Shown piece by piece: positions 30,525 through 38,697 of a stretch of 38,899 nucleotides of DNA. This DNA comes from a bacterium. GTDB lineage: Bacteria; 4484-113. The stretch spans positions 1-38,899 of the forward strand of contig JAGGTK010000023.1 in NCBI GenBank assembly GCA_021163765.1, given 5' to 3'. The notes beneath the pieces were generated by a model that was given only the letters and a program-made list of their open reading frames with translations, did not search any database and was not told the DNA's origin. Made by a program: the position numbers and the translations under genes. The number at the start of each line of letters is the position of its first letter. Position 1 is the first letter of the stretch.

Positions 30525-32555
30525 TTACAGATCGGCGTTCGCGACGTCCTCGACGCGGGCGACTCTTAGTACTTCCTCTATCGTTGTAATGCCTTTCGCA
30601 GCTCTTAGCATGCCGCATTCTACGAGGAGCTTCATTCCTTCTGCTTGGGCTATTTCGCGCAGTTCTTCTGTATCCTTACCCGCAACAACGGCCTCCCTAA
30701 GCGCGGCAGTTACGAGCAAGACCTCGTAGATGGCTGTCCGGCCCTTGTAACCGGTCTGGTGGCAGGTCGCGCAACCGCGACCTACTTTGAAGTGGTACTC
30801 CGTGCCCTTTGGAAGGTAATGCATCACGCTTTTCAGCTTCTCCTCATCGTATTCCACTTCTTCGGCGCAGTTCGGGCATATGGTGCGTACCAGGCGCTGG
30901 GATACGATGCCGGTTATTGAAGCCGAGATAAGGAACGGCTCGACGCCCATGTTCTGAAGGCGCGAGACCGTGGCCGGCGCGTCATTTGTGTGGATGGTGG
31001 ACAACACAAGGTGGCCGGTAAGGGCGGCTTGAACCGCTATCTCGGCGGTTTCCTTGTCGCGGATCTCGCCGACCATGATTACGTCGGGGTCCTGGCGCAG
31101 GAAGGACCGCAGGGCGCTGGCGAACGTAAGACCGGCCTTCTTGTTCACGTTCACCTGGTTCAGGCCTTCAAGCTGGTACTCAACCGGGTCCTCGACCGTT
31201 AAGATATTGATGTCGGGTTTGTTGATCTCGCTGATCATAGAGTACAGCGTTGTCGTCTTGCCGCTGCCGGTTGGGCCAGTAAGAAGTATGACTCCGTTGG
31301 GGGATGAGATCATCCGCCGCACGCGGCTCATCTCATCATCGGTCATGCCCAGGCGGTCGATGGGAACAATGCCGCGCGACTTGTCGAGCAGTCGCATGAC
31401 GAGCTTCTCGCCGAACACCGTGGGAACACTGGAAAGCCGGATGTCCACCTCGCGCTTGTCCACAAAGACCTTGATTTTCCCGTCCTGCGGTCGGCGCTTC
31501 TCGGCGATGTCCAGCTTGCCCATGATTTTTATGCGGCTGGTGACCAGCGGCTGCACCTTCTTGGGCACGGTCATTGACTGGTGGAGCACGCCGTCAATGC
31601 GCTGACGGATGCGCATGTTCGTCGGAGTCGGCTCCATATGGATATCTGATGCCTGTTCGCGGATGGCGCTTTCAAGGATAGTGTTGACGAGGCTGACGAT
31701 AGGCGCGTCGTTGTAAGAGAGCGAAAGGTCCTCGGCCGTATCCGTGGCGACGTCGTCATCTGCCGACAGAAGCTCAAGTGCATCTTCAGCCGCATGGGAG
31801 CCGAAATACTTGAATATAACCTTCTTGATCTCTTCTTCCAGGCCGAGGACCGGCACCACCGACAGGCCAGTTGCAAGACGGATATTCTCAATCGCCTGGA
31901 AATCCAGCGGGTCGGAAGTTACGACATATAGCTTGTTCCCCTGTCGCCGTAACGGTAGTACTGAGTAGCGTTCCACGAGCCGTTCGGGTATCAGGTCGGC
32001 GACGCCGGGATCGTAGACGTAGTCCCTAACATCGAAGAAGTCGATATGCAACTGCTCGGCCAGGATTTCAGCAGTCTGCTGTGAGGAGAGAGACCCAAGC
32101 TCCACCAGGATAGCTCCCAGCTTTTTCTTCGACTGCTTCTGCCGTTCAAGCGCCGCGTCGAGCTGATCTTGCGTGATAAGCCCGCGGCGCATCGCAAGCG
32201 CGCCGAAACTGTTGCGCACACCGCGTTCGACTTCCACCGGCCGCGCGGGCAGCTTCTCCTCCGCAGCTATCCGGGGCTTCTTGCCGTCCTCGTCGACCGC
32301 CTTGTCCGGCTTCTTGTCCACCGCCTTTTCAGGCTTTTCTTCGGCTGGACGTTCGATGAGAGAGACCTCTTCGGCTTTCTCGGCCGTTTCTTCCAGCAGA
32401 GCCTCGACCGCCTCGGTATCCGTGGGGGTTGACATGTCAAGGTGGTATACGGGTATATCCTCGCCGTCGTCTTCGGCGGCGATGGCGGCAAGCTGCTCGT
32501 CGGTCAGCTCTTCGGTTTCTTCCTGAGTACCCTCAAGTTCCCTTGAAGTGTCCAT
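30525..32555 (-). CDS. pilB: Type IV pilus extension ATPase PilB
   Basis: T2SSE-N domain, Walker A ILLTGPTGSGKTTTLYS, FLRQDPDVIMVGEIRDKETAEIAVQAALTGHLVLSTIHTND, tetracysteine CPNC...CATC. Confidence 0.96.
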   Translation of the reverse strand: MDTSRELEGTQEETEELTDEQLAAIAAEDDGEDIPVYHLDMSTPTDTEAVEALLEETAEKAEEVSLIERPAEEKPEKAVDKKPDKAVDEDGKKPRIAAEEKLPARPVEVERGVRNSFGALAMRRGLITQDQLDAALERQKQSKKKLGAILVELGSLSSQQTAEILAEQLHIDFFDVRDYVYDPGVADLIPERLVERYSVLPLRRQGNKLYVVTSDPLDFQAIENIRLATGLSVVPVLGLEEEIKKVIFKYFGSHAAEDALELLSADDDVATDTAEDLSLSYNDAPIVSLVNTILESAIREQASDIHMEPTPTNMRIRQRIDGVLHQSMTVPKKVQPLVTSRIKIMGKLDIAEKRRPQDGKIKVFVDKREVDIRLSSVPTVFGEKLVMRLLDKSRGIVPIDRLGMTDDEMSRVRRMISSPNGVILLTGPTGSGKTTTLYSMISEINKPDINILTVEDPVEYQLEGLNQVNVNKKAGLTFASALRSFLRQDPDVIMVGEIRDKETAEIAVQAALTGHLVLSTIHTNDAPATVSRLQNMGVEPFLISASITGIVSQRLVRTICPNCAEEVEYDEEKLKSVMHYLPKGTEYHFKVGRGCATCHQTGYKGRTAIYEVLLVTAALREAVVAGKDTEELREIAQAEGMKLLVECGMLRAAKGITTIEEVLRVARVEDVANADL

Positions 32556-32629
32556 TTCGGCTTTTCAGCACCACAGGGGAGGTTATCCCCCCCTCAAATA
32601 TAATACCGTTTTTCTTGCCCGCTGTTATT

Positions 32630-32857
32630 TTAAAGCATAATCCGCCAGAACGCTAGTCTGGCCTGCTGCGGTGTTTGCCCTTCGGGAATCCTCGGTGTGT
32701 GCAGCATCCAATAATCGCGGTTAAGCGAGGATGGGAAGCTTGTGTAGGCATTTGCCACCGGCTTGTAGGGCATGGCTGACATGCAGCCGAGAACGGGCGT
32801 TCTCGCCTCCTCCGCCAGCCCATACCCCGGTTCTGCAAGCTTCTGTGTCATGGACAT
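32630..32857 (-). CDS. Possible small protein upstream of pilB (uncertain)
   Basis: MSMTQKLAEPGYGLAEEARTPVLGCMSAMPYKPVANAYTSFPSSLNRDYWMLHTPRIPEGQTPQQARLAFWRIML; the composition looks protein-like, but there is no family and no strong RBS. Confidence 0.3.
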   Translation of the reverse strand: MSMTQKLAEPGYGLAEEARTPVLGCMSAMPYKPVANAYTSFPSSLNRDYWMLHTPRIPEGQTPQQARLAFWRIML

Positions 32858-32917
32858 ACCACCACCAGTGCCTGCGATGCTTACAAGTATACCATTTCTG
32901 GTGGAACGGGTACGGAT

Positions 32918-32946
32918 TGGTGGCACGGGCGTCCCGCCCGTGATTC
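32918..32946. repeat. REP-like element, left copy of an inverted pair flanking the RAYT gene
   Basis: TGGTGGCACGGGCGTCCCGCCCGTGATTC; internal hairpin CACGGGCG-TCC-CGCCCGTG; exact reverse complement at 33446-33474. Confidence 0.93.
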
Positions 32947-32947
32947 C

Positions 32948-33400
32948 TCAGTCCATCCCCTTCACCCACAGATAAGGATAATCACCGAACTCTGGCCACC
33001 GTTCTTTCGGATTGTTGAAGATGTAGTTTAGCTTCTCTGTCAACGCCTTCTCATCCCGCACTATCCGGTCGTAATACTCATCCAGCCACACCGCTCCCTG
33101 CCGATTCAGCAGGCTGTTGACCTCGTGGGCGGTATAGGACTTCCAGCTATGCACCAGCTTCTCTAGAGACCAGTCTGAATCCGGAGTCAGGACTACGTGT
33201 ACATGGTCATCCATCACCGCGCATGCCAGCAGATCGTAGCGCACGCTGTTGAAATGCAGTATGGCGCCAAGCACGATTTCTCTGGCGCTTTCGGGTAGCT
33301 CCTTCAGCGAAGGGTGCACGCGCCAAGTGACATAGTAGGTTGCGCCTTCAAGCCTGAAGTGCGGCAAGTTCCGGCGGTACCTGGTGAATTCCTCTCCCAT
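32948..33400 (-). CDS. REP-associated tyrosine transposase (RAYT, Y1/TnpA_REP family)
   Basis: LPHFRLEGATYYVTWRVHPSL; HUH motif MDDHVHVVLTP; WLDEYYDRIVRDEKALTEKLNYIFNNPKERWPEFGDYPYLW. Confidence 0.93.
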   Translation of the reverse strand: MGEEFTRYRRNLPHFRLEGATYYVTWRVHPSLKELPESAREIVLGAILHFNSVRYDLLACAVMDDHVHVVLTPDSDWSLEKLVHSWKSYTAHEVNSLLNRQGAVWLDEYYDRIVRDEKALTEKLNYIFNNPKERWPEFGDYPYLWVKGMD

Positions 33401-33445
33401 TTGCTCCGGAAGCAGAGTATATAGGAATGCCGGGCATATCGGAAA

Positions 33446-33474
33446 GAATCACGGGCGGGACGCCCGTGCCACCA
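33446..33474. repeat. REP-like element, right copy of the inverted pair
   Basis: GAATCACGGGCGGGACGCCCGTGCCACCA, exact reverse complement of 32918-32946. Confidence 0.93.
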
Positions 33475-33502
33475 GTAATAAGTCCAGACTCCGCCCACCC
33501 AA

Positions 33503-33519
33503 TCCCGCGCTTCGCGGGA
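33503..33519. terminator. Small GC hairpin abutting the minor pilin stop codon
   Basis: TCCCGCG-CTT-CGCGGGA, 7-bp stem immediately downstream (minus strand) of the 33520 stop; no T-run, so termination is uncertain. Confidence 0.4.
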
Positions 33520-34017
33520 CTACTGGCGCTTGCGCAGATTCACCGATGATTCGAGTTCCAGCAGCTCGTCCCCCCGCTGGCCCTGAACTGTAACAAGTAC
33601 CCGACGTATGTTGGCTACATTGCCGGTTTCATTGCCGTCGGCGTCGAGGTAGGTGAAGGTAACGCTCGAAACGTTTGTGGCGATTACAGCTCCGTTTCTC
33701 GTTATTTCCCTGGTGCCAGCATCATAGTTGAATGTCACATCTTCGCCGCCTATCAGGACAGACGCGCTGTCGCTGCTGGCGGACAAGACGTCTTCACTTA
33801 CGCGAAGCTCGTCCACAATCCTGTCTACCGAGTTTTGTAGGGAGGCGGTAACGTCGCTGCGGCGATCCAGCGAGACGCTCGTCCTGGCCGAAGTTAGGAA
33901 GGCGTAGGATACGGTGTAGAGGACGATTGCCACAAGGAACACGACTATCATTATCTCGATGAGCGAGAAGCCGGCGTTCCTGCGCAGCACCTTCGTTTTA
34001 TGCTTACATTCGTTCAT
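33520..34017 (-). CDS. Minor pilin / prepilin-like protein (PilW/PilV-like)
   Basis: Class III signal peptide LRRNAGFSLIEIMIVVFLVAIVLYTVSYAFL; ATG 34017 preferred over the 34050 start. Confidence 0.85.
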   Translation of the reverse strand: MNECKHKTKVLRRNAGFSLIEIMIVVFLVAIVLYTVSYAFLTSARTSVSLDRRSDVTASLQNSVDRIVDELRVSEDVLSASSDSASVLIGGEDVTFNYDAGTREITRNGAVIATNVSSVTFTYLDADGNETGNVANIRRVLVTVQGQRGDELLELESSVNLRKRQ

Positions 34018-34018
34018 G

Positions 34019-34480
34019 CTACAACCCTCGCTTGTGTATTCTGGTAACATGCGTCGTCACCAGTCCCGCTTCTTGCTCGGCGCTGGCAGCTCCCGGAGCC
34101 TCGGCGCCGAAAACCCTCTCGCGGGCGGTGTAGACCTTTACGGTTATCGTCTTTACCCGCAGCGGAAAGCCGGTGGCGGGATCGGTATCGGAGACCACAT
34201 CCGTGAGCAATACGAAGTTCCCGTCGTCGGTCGTCTCCTCCGTCTCGCCAACAGGAATGTTTTCGTAACCGAGCGCCTTGAGCGACTCTATTTTCTCGCG
34301 CGCAGCGTTATTGGCATAGGACAGGAGTTCAGCGTCCCGCTGTGTGTGCACCGACTGAAACATCAGCATTCCCGCGCCGCCCAAGACGATTACGGCTATC
34401 ACGCTCGCTATAAGAGTCTCGACCAAGGTCATGCCGCTGCGGCTCGTGAGCAATCTCGATATAGCATTCCCAGGTTTCAC
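34019..34480 (-). CDS. Minor pilin / prepilin-like protein (PilV-like)
   Basis: LTSRSGMTLVETLIASVIAVIVLGGAGMLMFQSV; a methionine follows the processing glycine in place of the usual phenylalanine. Confidence 0.83.
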   Translation of the reverse strand: MKPGNAISRLLTSRSGMTLVETLIASVIAVIVLGGAGMLMFQSVHTQRDAELLSYANNAAREKIESLKALGYENIPVGETEETTDDGNFVLLTDVVSDTDPATGFPLRVKTITVKVYTARERVFGAEAPGAASAEQEAGLVTTHVTRIHKRGL

Positions 34481-35608
34481 TTACAACTCCTCCCAGGTTT
34501 TGAAGTCAAGGCGGATCCCAGGGTCGCTATACCAGGTCAGCGCCTCGGAGCTATAGAGTATGTACGGATTACCGCTGACGCGCAGGTTCACGTGGGGTGA
34601 CGTAATCCACATGCTACCAATAACGTTTGGTGTTCCGTGTACCCAGGTGGTGTTGCCGTGAATTATTAGCAGACCTGTCCAGGTCACGTTTCCTGCGCCG
34701 GCTACCAGATCCCCCCGGATATCCAGAATGCCCCAGCCATTAACGGTTCCCCCGATTTCCATATCACCATTTATAATAGTAATTGTGGGATAATCCGGGC
34801 TGCCGAAAAACTCGTCGCCAGTAATCTTGGTGTACCCTTCATATATCGTATCGGCTATCTCGTCGAGCTGCGCGGAGAATGCGTCAATATCTACCGGTGT
34901 CGTGGTGTCTGTGCCAACGCTGGGATTACTACCTACTCCACTGACGCGGTTATTCTGAGGACCGCTCAGACCGCTGGTAATCCCATTGGAGGCCGCAGGG
35001 CTTGTGGCTAGAACGCCGAACTTGTCGCTTCCTCCCGCCATGGGGGCACCCGTTGCCTTGTGGTCATTCCCGTCAATCTTGAAGGCGTTGCCATCGAAGG
35101 TGCTCGAAGCGTTATTGGCGTCTATATAGAGAGCAGCCGGCGTCTCCAGTACCGGGAAGTACTGCTCATAGTACTCGCAGCGGACTATGCGCTTAAAGTT
35201 CTGTTCCCATCCGTAGCCGATTACTGCCATATCGTCGGTGAGATAGTAGCGGTAATTACCGGTCGTATCCTCCACGTAGTAGTCGTCGTCCAGTCCGTCT
35301 AGGAAATCCACGTATTCGGCGTGCGAGTAGCCTGTCGGCAGCGCTATCTCCGCGGGCAGTTCCGCGTGCAGCGTGGTCAGGTCCAGCGCGCCCTTGTTCA
35401 GGCCGGACTCGGCACGCTCCAGCGCCAACATGCGGTGTTCCTTGCTGAAGGTGGTAAGATTTGAAGAGTACACGAAAGCCAGGGCCGCCGTGGTCAAGAG
35501 AAAGGCGAACAGCAATAGGATGATAACGGCGGCAAGCACCATCCCTTGTTCGCTGCGAAGAAAGCTTGGGGAAATCTTGACAGGTTGTATGTAATTACAC
35601 TTTTTCAT
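34481..35608 (-). CDS. PilX-like minor pilin with C-terminal beta-helix (DUF7305-like) region
   Basis: LRSEQGMVLAAVIILLLFAFLLTTAALAFVYSS...LALERAESGLNKGA; C-terminal repeats INGDMEIGGTVNGWGILDIRGDLVAGAGNVTWTGLLIIHGNTTW. Confidence 0.75.
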   Translation of the reverse strand: MKKCNYIQPVKISPSFLRSEQGMVLAAVIILLLFAFLLTTAALAFVYSSNLTTFSKEHRMLALERAESGLNKGALDLTTLHAELPAEIALPTGYSHAEYVDFLDGLDDDYYVEDTTGNYRYYLTDDMAVIGYGWEQNFKRIVRCEYYEQYFPVLETPAALYIDANNASSTFDGNAFKIDGNDHKATGAPMAGGSDKFGVLATSPAASNGITSGLSGPQNNRVSGVGSNPSVGTDTTTPVDIDAFSAQLDEIADTIYEGYTKITGDEFFGSPDYPTITIINGDMEIGGTVNGWGILDIRGDLVAGAGNVTWTGLLIIHGNTTWVHGTPNVIGSMWITSPHVNLRVSGNPYILYSSEALTWYSDPGIRLDFKTWEEL

Positions 35609-35683
35609 AGCGTAAGGCGGGCCTTTAGGCGCCCGGTTCTCACCTTCCTTTTTACGTTGAACCTTTGTGGCCCGTCACCTCGT
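35609..35683 (-). ncRNA. Candidate structured 5' leader RNA of the minor pilin operon
   Basis: Nested helices GACGGGCC/GGCCCGCC (7 of 8 pairs; plus-strand 35669-35676 with 35616-35623) and GGTTC/GAACC (35659-35663 with 35635-35639), with an alternative local hairpin GGGC-GCCTAAAG-GCCC; no family matched. Confidence 0.35.
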
Positions 35684-35689
35684 GCATAT

Positions 35690-35695
35690 ATTATA
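35690..35695 (-). promoter_or_regulatory. -10 element of the minor pilin operon
   Basis: TATAAT on the minus strand; ATGCCA as a weak -35 with 18-nt spacing. Confidence 0.5.
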
Positions 35696-35772
35696 CCATC
35701 GCTAGCCTCACTCTGGCATATCGCTAAGGGCAGGGTGAGGACGACAATTACCTTTCGGCGAATCTCCCGGCA

Positions 35773-35801
35773 TTGGCATCGGGCGCTGTTTCTGCTACAC
35801 T
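35773..35801 (+). promoter_or_regulatory. sigma70-like promoter of rpmH
   Basis: TTGGCA (35773-35778), 17-nt spacer, TACACT (35796-35801); rpmH ATG at 35833. Confidence 0.65.
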
Positions 35802-35832
35802 ATTTATTCGGACCCATACGCGGAGTAATCCG

Positions 35833-35967
35833 ATGAAGAGAACGTACCAACCGAAGAAACGCAGAAGGAAACGGGTGCACGGGTTCCGTGCGCGTATGCG
35901 CACACCGGGCGGAAGGCGGGTTATCAAGGCCCGGCGGGCCAAGGGGCGTGCCCGGCTGGCGGCCTAG
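35833..35967 (+). CDS. rpmH: 50S ribosomal protein L34
   Basis: [44 protein letters not shown]. Confidence 0.98.
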   Translation: MKRTYQPKKRRRKRVHGFRARMRTPGGRRVIKARRAKGRARLAA

Positions 35968-35980
35968 CCGGAGCGGCGAG

Positions 35981-36325
35981 TTGGCTCGGCTCGGCTCTTT
36001 GCGGTCAACAAGAGATTTCGACCGCGTCTTCCATGAAGGGAAGTTCACGGTCAAGGATAATCTGGTTATGCACTTCGTTACTACCGGGGGGGAGCGGATA
36101 CGGTTCGGATTCGTCCTCCCGGCCAAAGTCGCAAAAGCGCACCGGAGAAACCTGTTACGGCGCCGGATGAAGGAGATTCTCCGTGCGGCGCTTCCGCGTA
36201 TCCGCGCCGGGCACGATATCGTGTTTGTGGTGCGCCATGATATTGACGAGGACTTCTCAGAACTCAAAAAAAAGATGATGTATCTCCTGTCTAGCCGGGG
36301 CCTGCTAACGGAGGAAGCGCCGTGA
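35981..36325 (+). CDS. rnpA: Ribonuclease P protein component
   Basis: [17 protein letters not shown] ... [30 protein letters not shown]. The start is ambiguous: TTG 35981, GTG 35948 or GTG 35888 (the last two overlap rpmH). Confidence 0.93.
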   Translation: MARLGSLRSTRDFDRVFHEGKFTVKDNLVMHFVTTGGERIRFGFVLPAKVAKAHRRNLLRRRMKEILRAALPRIRAGHDIVFVVRHDIDEDFSELKKKMMYLLSSRGLLTEEAP

Positions 36326-36645
36326 AACGGCTGCTGCTGGCGCTTATTGACTTCTACCGCCGCGAGATCTCGCCGCGCGTTCCGCCCACGTGCCGTTTCA
36401 CGCCCACGTGCAGCGCATATGCGAGAGAAGCCATCGAACGGCACGGCGCACTCCGGGGCAGCCTGCTGGGGATATGGCGGGTGCTGCGCTGTAATCCCTT
36501 CACCAAAGGCGGTTACGACCCGGTGCCTCCCGTGCGGAAACGGGGCGACGGGCAGGAAGTGGAGCACCACGCTGATTCGGGCGAGGACGCTGGCAAAGAT
36601 GGCTCTCCCAACAACGATTCTGCCAACCTCTTTGTTGAAGGCTAA
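36322..36645 (+). CDS. yidD: Membrane protein insertion efficiency factor YidD
   Basis: [66 protein letters not shown] overlap with rnpA. Confidence 0.96.
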   Translation: MKRLLLALIDFYRREISPRVPPTCRFTPTCSAYAREAIERHGALRGSLLGIWRVLRCNPFTKGGYDPVPPVRKRGDGQEVEHHADSGEDAGKDGSPNNDSANLFVEG

Positions 36646-37740
36646 ATGCTGAGAACGCTACAAAACCTGTATCCCGCGCTGATTACCGTTGTGTCGAGAG
36701 GCGGCGAGTCCTTTAGCGACCTGGTGCAACAGACCGGTATTGGCACCTATAAGGGCTTGACCGGCCCCATTGCCGAGTTTGTGCTCTATATCCTGATAGG
36801 CGTTTACCTGCTCCTGGGCAGCTTCGGGTTGGGAATCATCCTGACGGCGGTGGTCGTCCGGCTGCTCCTGCTGAACCTGACAATCGCCCAGATACGGATG
36901 ATGAAGGTAAACCAGTACCTTCAGCCGCTCACCAAGAGAGTCCAGCAGCGCTACAAGGGCGATAAGCAGGCGCAGAACAAGCGCCTGATGGAACTCTACG
37001 CCAAGTTCAAGATGAACCCGCTGGCCGGCTGCCTGGGGATGTTCATCCAGATACCGATATTCTTCGGTATTTACCGTGCGCTATACGATGTGATTTTTCT
37101 TGGCCACAGTTTCTTGGGGGTGCAACTGCTCTTCCCGATGAACCTGTACTTCGTGCGGAATCTGGGCAGCAGCACGGATCTCACGAAGGTCATTTTCGAT
37201 TACATCGAGCAGAACAATATGTGGAACTACGTGTGGCAGTGGAGCTTCCAGCATGGCAATAAGCTCTACGAGTGGGCGCTTTACTGGCCCGCGCTGCTGC
37301 TGGTAGTGCTCTACATCTTCAGCTCGTTCTGGATGCAGCGCGTGATGAAGCGGGTCAGCGAGCCCGACCCGGAACTCAAAGCCATACTGGAGGCTGCGGA
37401 CAAGAAAAAGAAGAATCCCACCGAGAAGAAGGCCCCCGACCTCGGAGAGCAGATGCAGCGCAATATGCGCTTTATGACCGTCTTTTTGGTTCTTATCGCA
37501 TTCATCCTCTCTACCGGGGCGCTGCTCTACTTCTTCATGCAGAACCTGCTGATGATTATCGAGTACACGCTCATCCCGCGCATGCTGAAGCTGAGTTTCT
37601 CGGCGGCGGATGTTCAGGAGGCGCTGGTGGCAATCGACAAGGGGCGTTCGCTGACGGATGAAAAAGAGCCGCCGGTCGAGGAAGTCGCGCAGGCGCCGCT
37701 TAGGGGGCCGCAGAGCCACGGTTTCAAGAAGAAGAAGTAA
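36646..37740 (+). CDS. yidC: YidC/Oxa1 membrane protein insertase
   Basis: LTIAQIRMMKVNQYLQPLTKRVQQRYKGDKQAQNKRLMELYAKFKMNPLAGCLGMFIQIPIFFGIYRALYD. Confidence 0.95.
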   Translation: MLRTLQNLYPALITVVSRGGESFSDLVQQTGIGTYKGLTGPIAEFVLYILIGVYLLLGSFGLGIILTAVVVRLLLLNLTIAQIRMMKVNQYLQPLTKRVQQRYKGDKQAQNKRLMELYAKFKMNPLAGCLGMFIQIPIFFGIYRALYDVIFLGHSFLGVQLLFPMNLYFVRNLGSSTDLTKVIFDYIEQNNMWNYVWQWSFQHGNKLYEWALYWPALLLVVLYIFSSFWMQRVMKRVSEPDPELKAILEAADKKKKNPTEKKAPDLGEQMQRNMRFMTVFLVLIAFILSTGALLYFFMQNLLMIIEYTLIPRMLKLSFSAADVQEALVAIDKGRSLTDEKEPPVEEVAQAPLRGPQSHGFKKKK

Positions 37741-37759
37741 CCCACTGGGGGAAATATAA

Positions 37760-38377
37760 ATGGACAGACGTGTTCTCACCGGGAGCGACCCCGATCGCCT
37801 GGAAGCGGAGCTGCGCGAGCAGTTCAGCGGGCTGGATGTCCTGGTCTGGCGGGTGCAGGGGGAGGACGGCGAAACCAGCGTGAGCGCGGTTCCGGCGCAT
37901 CAGGTCTACGAGTTCATCGAGGAAATCGCGCTGAAAGTAAGCCGGGTAATCGACCGCTACTCCAATGTGCGCGTCAAGCCTGACCGAAACGAGCGCACGC
38001 GGGTTCTCATTATCATCCACAGCCGGGAGGTTGGCGCTTTCGTCGGCTGGCACGGGCAGACGCTGGATGCCATCGAATTGATACTGAGCGCGGTTGTGAG
38101 TCGGAGCGTTGGGTTCAGGATGGACCTCACTGTGGACATTGACCAGTACCGCAAGAAGCGCCAGAGTTTTCTCGACGCGCTGGTCAGGCGCACGGTGCGT
38201 GAGATTGAGCTTGACCACACCGAGCGCTCGCTGCCGAACCTGCTGCCCAAGGAGCGCAGGTATGTTCACACGACGATGTCGGAACATCCGTATCTCACGA
38301 CCGAAAGCCGGGGGCGTGGCTCGCGCCGCACGATTTACATCGTCCCGCGCACTGATCTGGAAAACAAGGAGCCGTAG
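37760..38377 (+). CDS. khpB: KH-R3H RNA-binding protein (KhpB/Jag)
   Basis: IIIHSREVGAFVGWHGQTLDAIELILSAVV (KH) and RRTVREIELDHTERSLPNLLPKERRYVHTTMSEHPYLTTESRGRGSRRTIYI (R3H); directly downstream of yidC. Confidence 0.93.
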   Translation: MDRRVLTGSDPDRLEAELREQFSGLDVLVWRVQGEDGETSVSAVPAHQVYEFIEEIALKVSRVIDRYSNVRVKPDRNERTRVLIIIHSREVGAFVGWHGQTLDAIELILSAVVSRSVGFRMDLTVDIDQYRKKRQSFLDALVRRTVREIELDHTERSLPNLLPKERRYVHTTMSEHPYLTTESRGRGSRRTIYIVPRTDLENKEP

Positions 38378-38599
38378 ATGGAGGAAAGGCGACCATACCG
38401 CAGGCTGTATCGCGAGAAAAAGGGCCGGATGATTACAGGCCTTTGCCAGGGGATTGGCGAGTACTTTGCAATAGACCCGGTGATTGTGCGCCTGGTGGCG
38501 CTGCTTTTGCTGGTTTCGCCGGTCGGGTTCGGCACGCTGCTGCTCTACTTCATCTTCTCCATCGTCGTCCCGCGCCGCCCACAGTCAACCGCACCATAA
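38378..38599 (+). CDS. PspC-domain membrane protein
   Basis: RRLYREKKGRMITGLCQGIGEYFAIDPVIVRLVALLLLVSPVGFGTLLLYFIFSIVVP. Confidence 0.92.
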   Translation: MEERRPYRRLYREKKGRMITGLCQGIGEYFAIDPVIVRLVALLLLVSPVGFGTLLLYFIFSIVVPRRPQSTAP

Positions 38600-38606
38600 G
38601 GACGGA

Positions 38607-38697
38607 CGCGCAGTCTCCAGGCTGCGCGATTGAAGGCATAAGAGGTGTGGCGGCCTGGAGACCGCCACTCCAGCTATTGGCGGGGGCAGACTCCCGC
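38607..38697. repeat. Cluster of three REP-like hairpins
   Basis: CGCGCAG-TCTCCAGG-CTGCGCG (38607-38628); GTGGCGG-CCTGGAGA-CCGCCAC (38647-38668), whose loop is the exact reverse complement of the first; GCGGG-GGCAGACT-CCCGC (38680-38697). Confidence 0.7.

Noticed and set aside
33959-34600. 213-aa plus-strand ORF
   Set aside because: Antisense to three pilin genes; no supporting motif.
35609-35832. Considered oriC because of the adjacent rpmH-rnpA-yidD-yidC-khpB block
   Set aside because: No TTATCCACA-type DnaA boxes seen and dnaA/dnaN are absent from the window.
37081-37779. 232-aa minus-strand ORF
   Set aside because: Antisense shadow of yidC.
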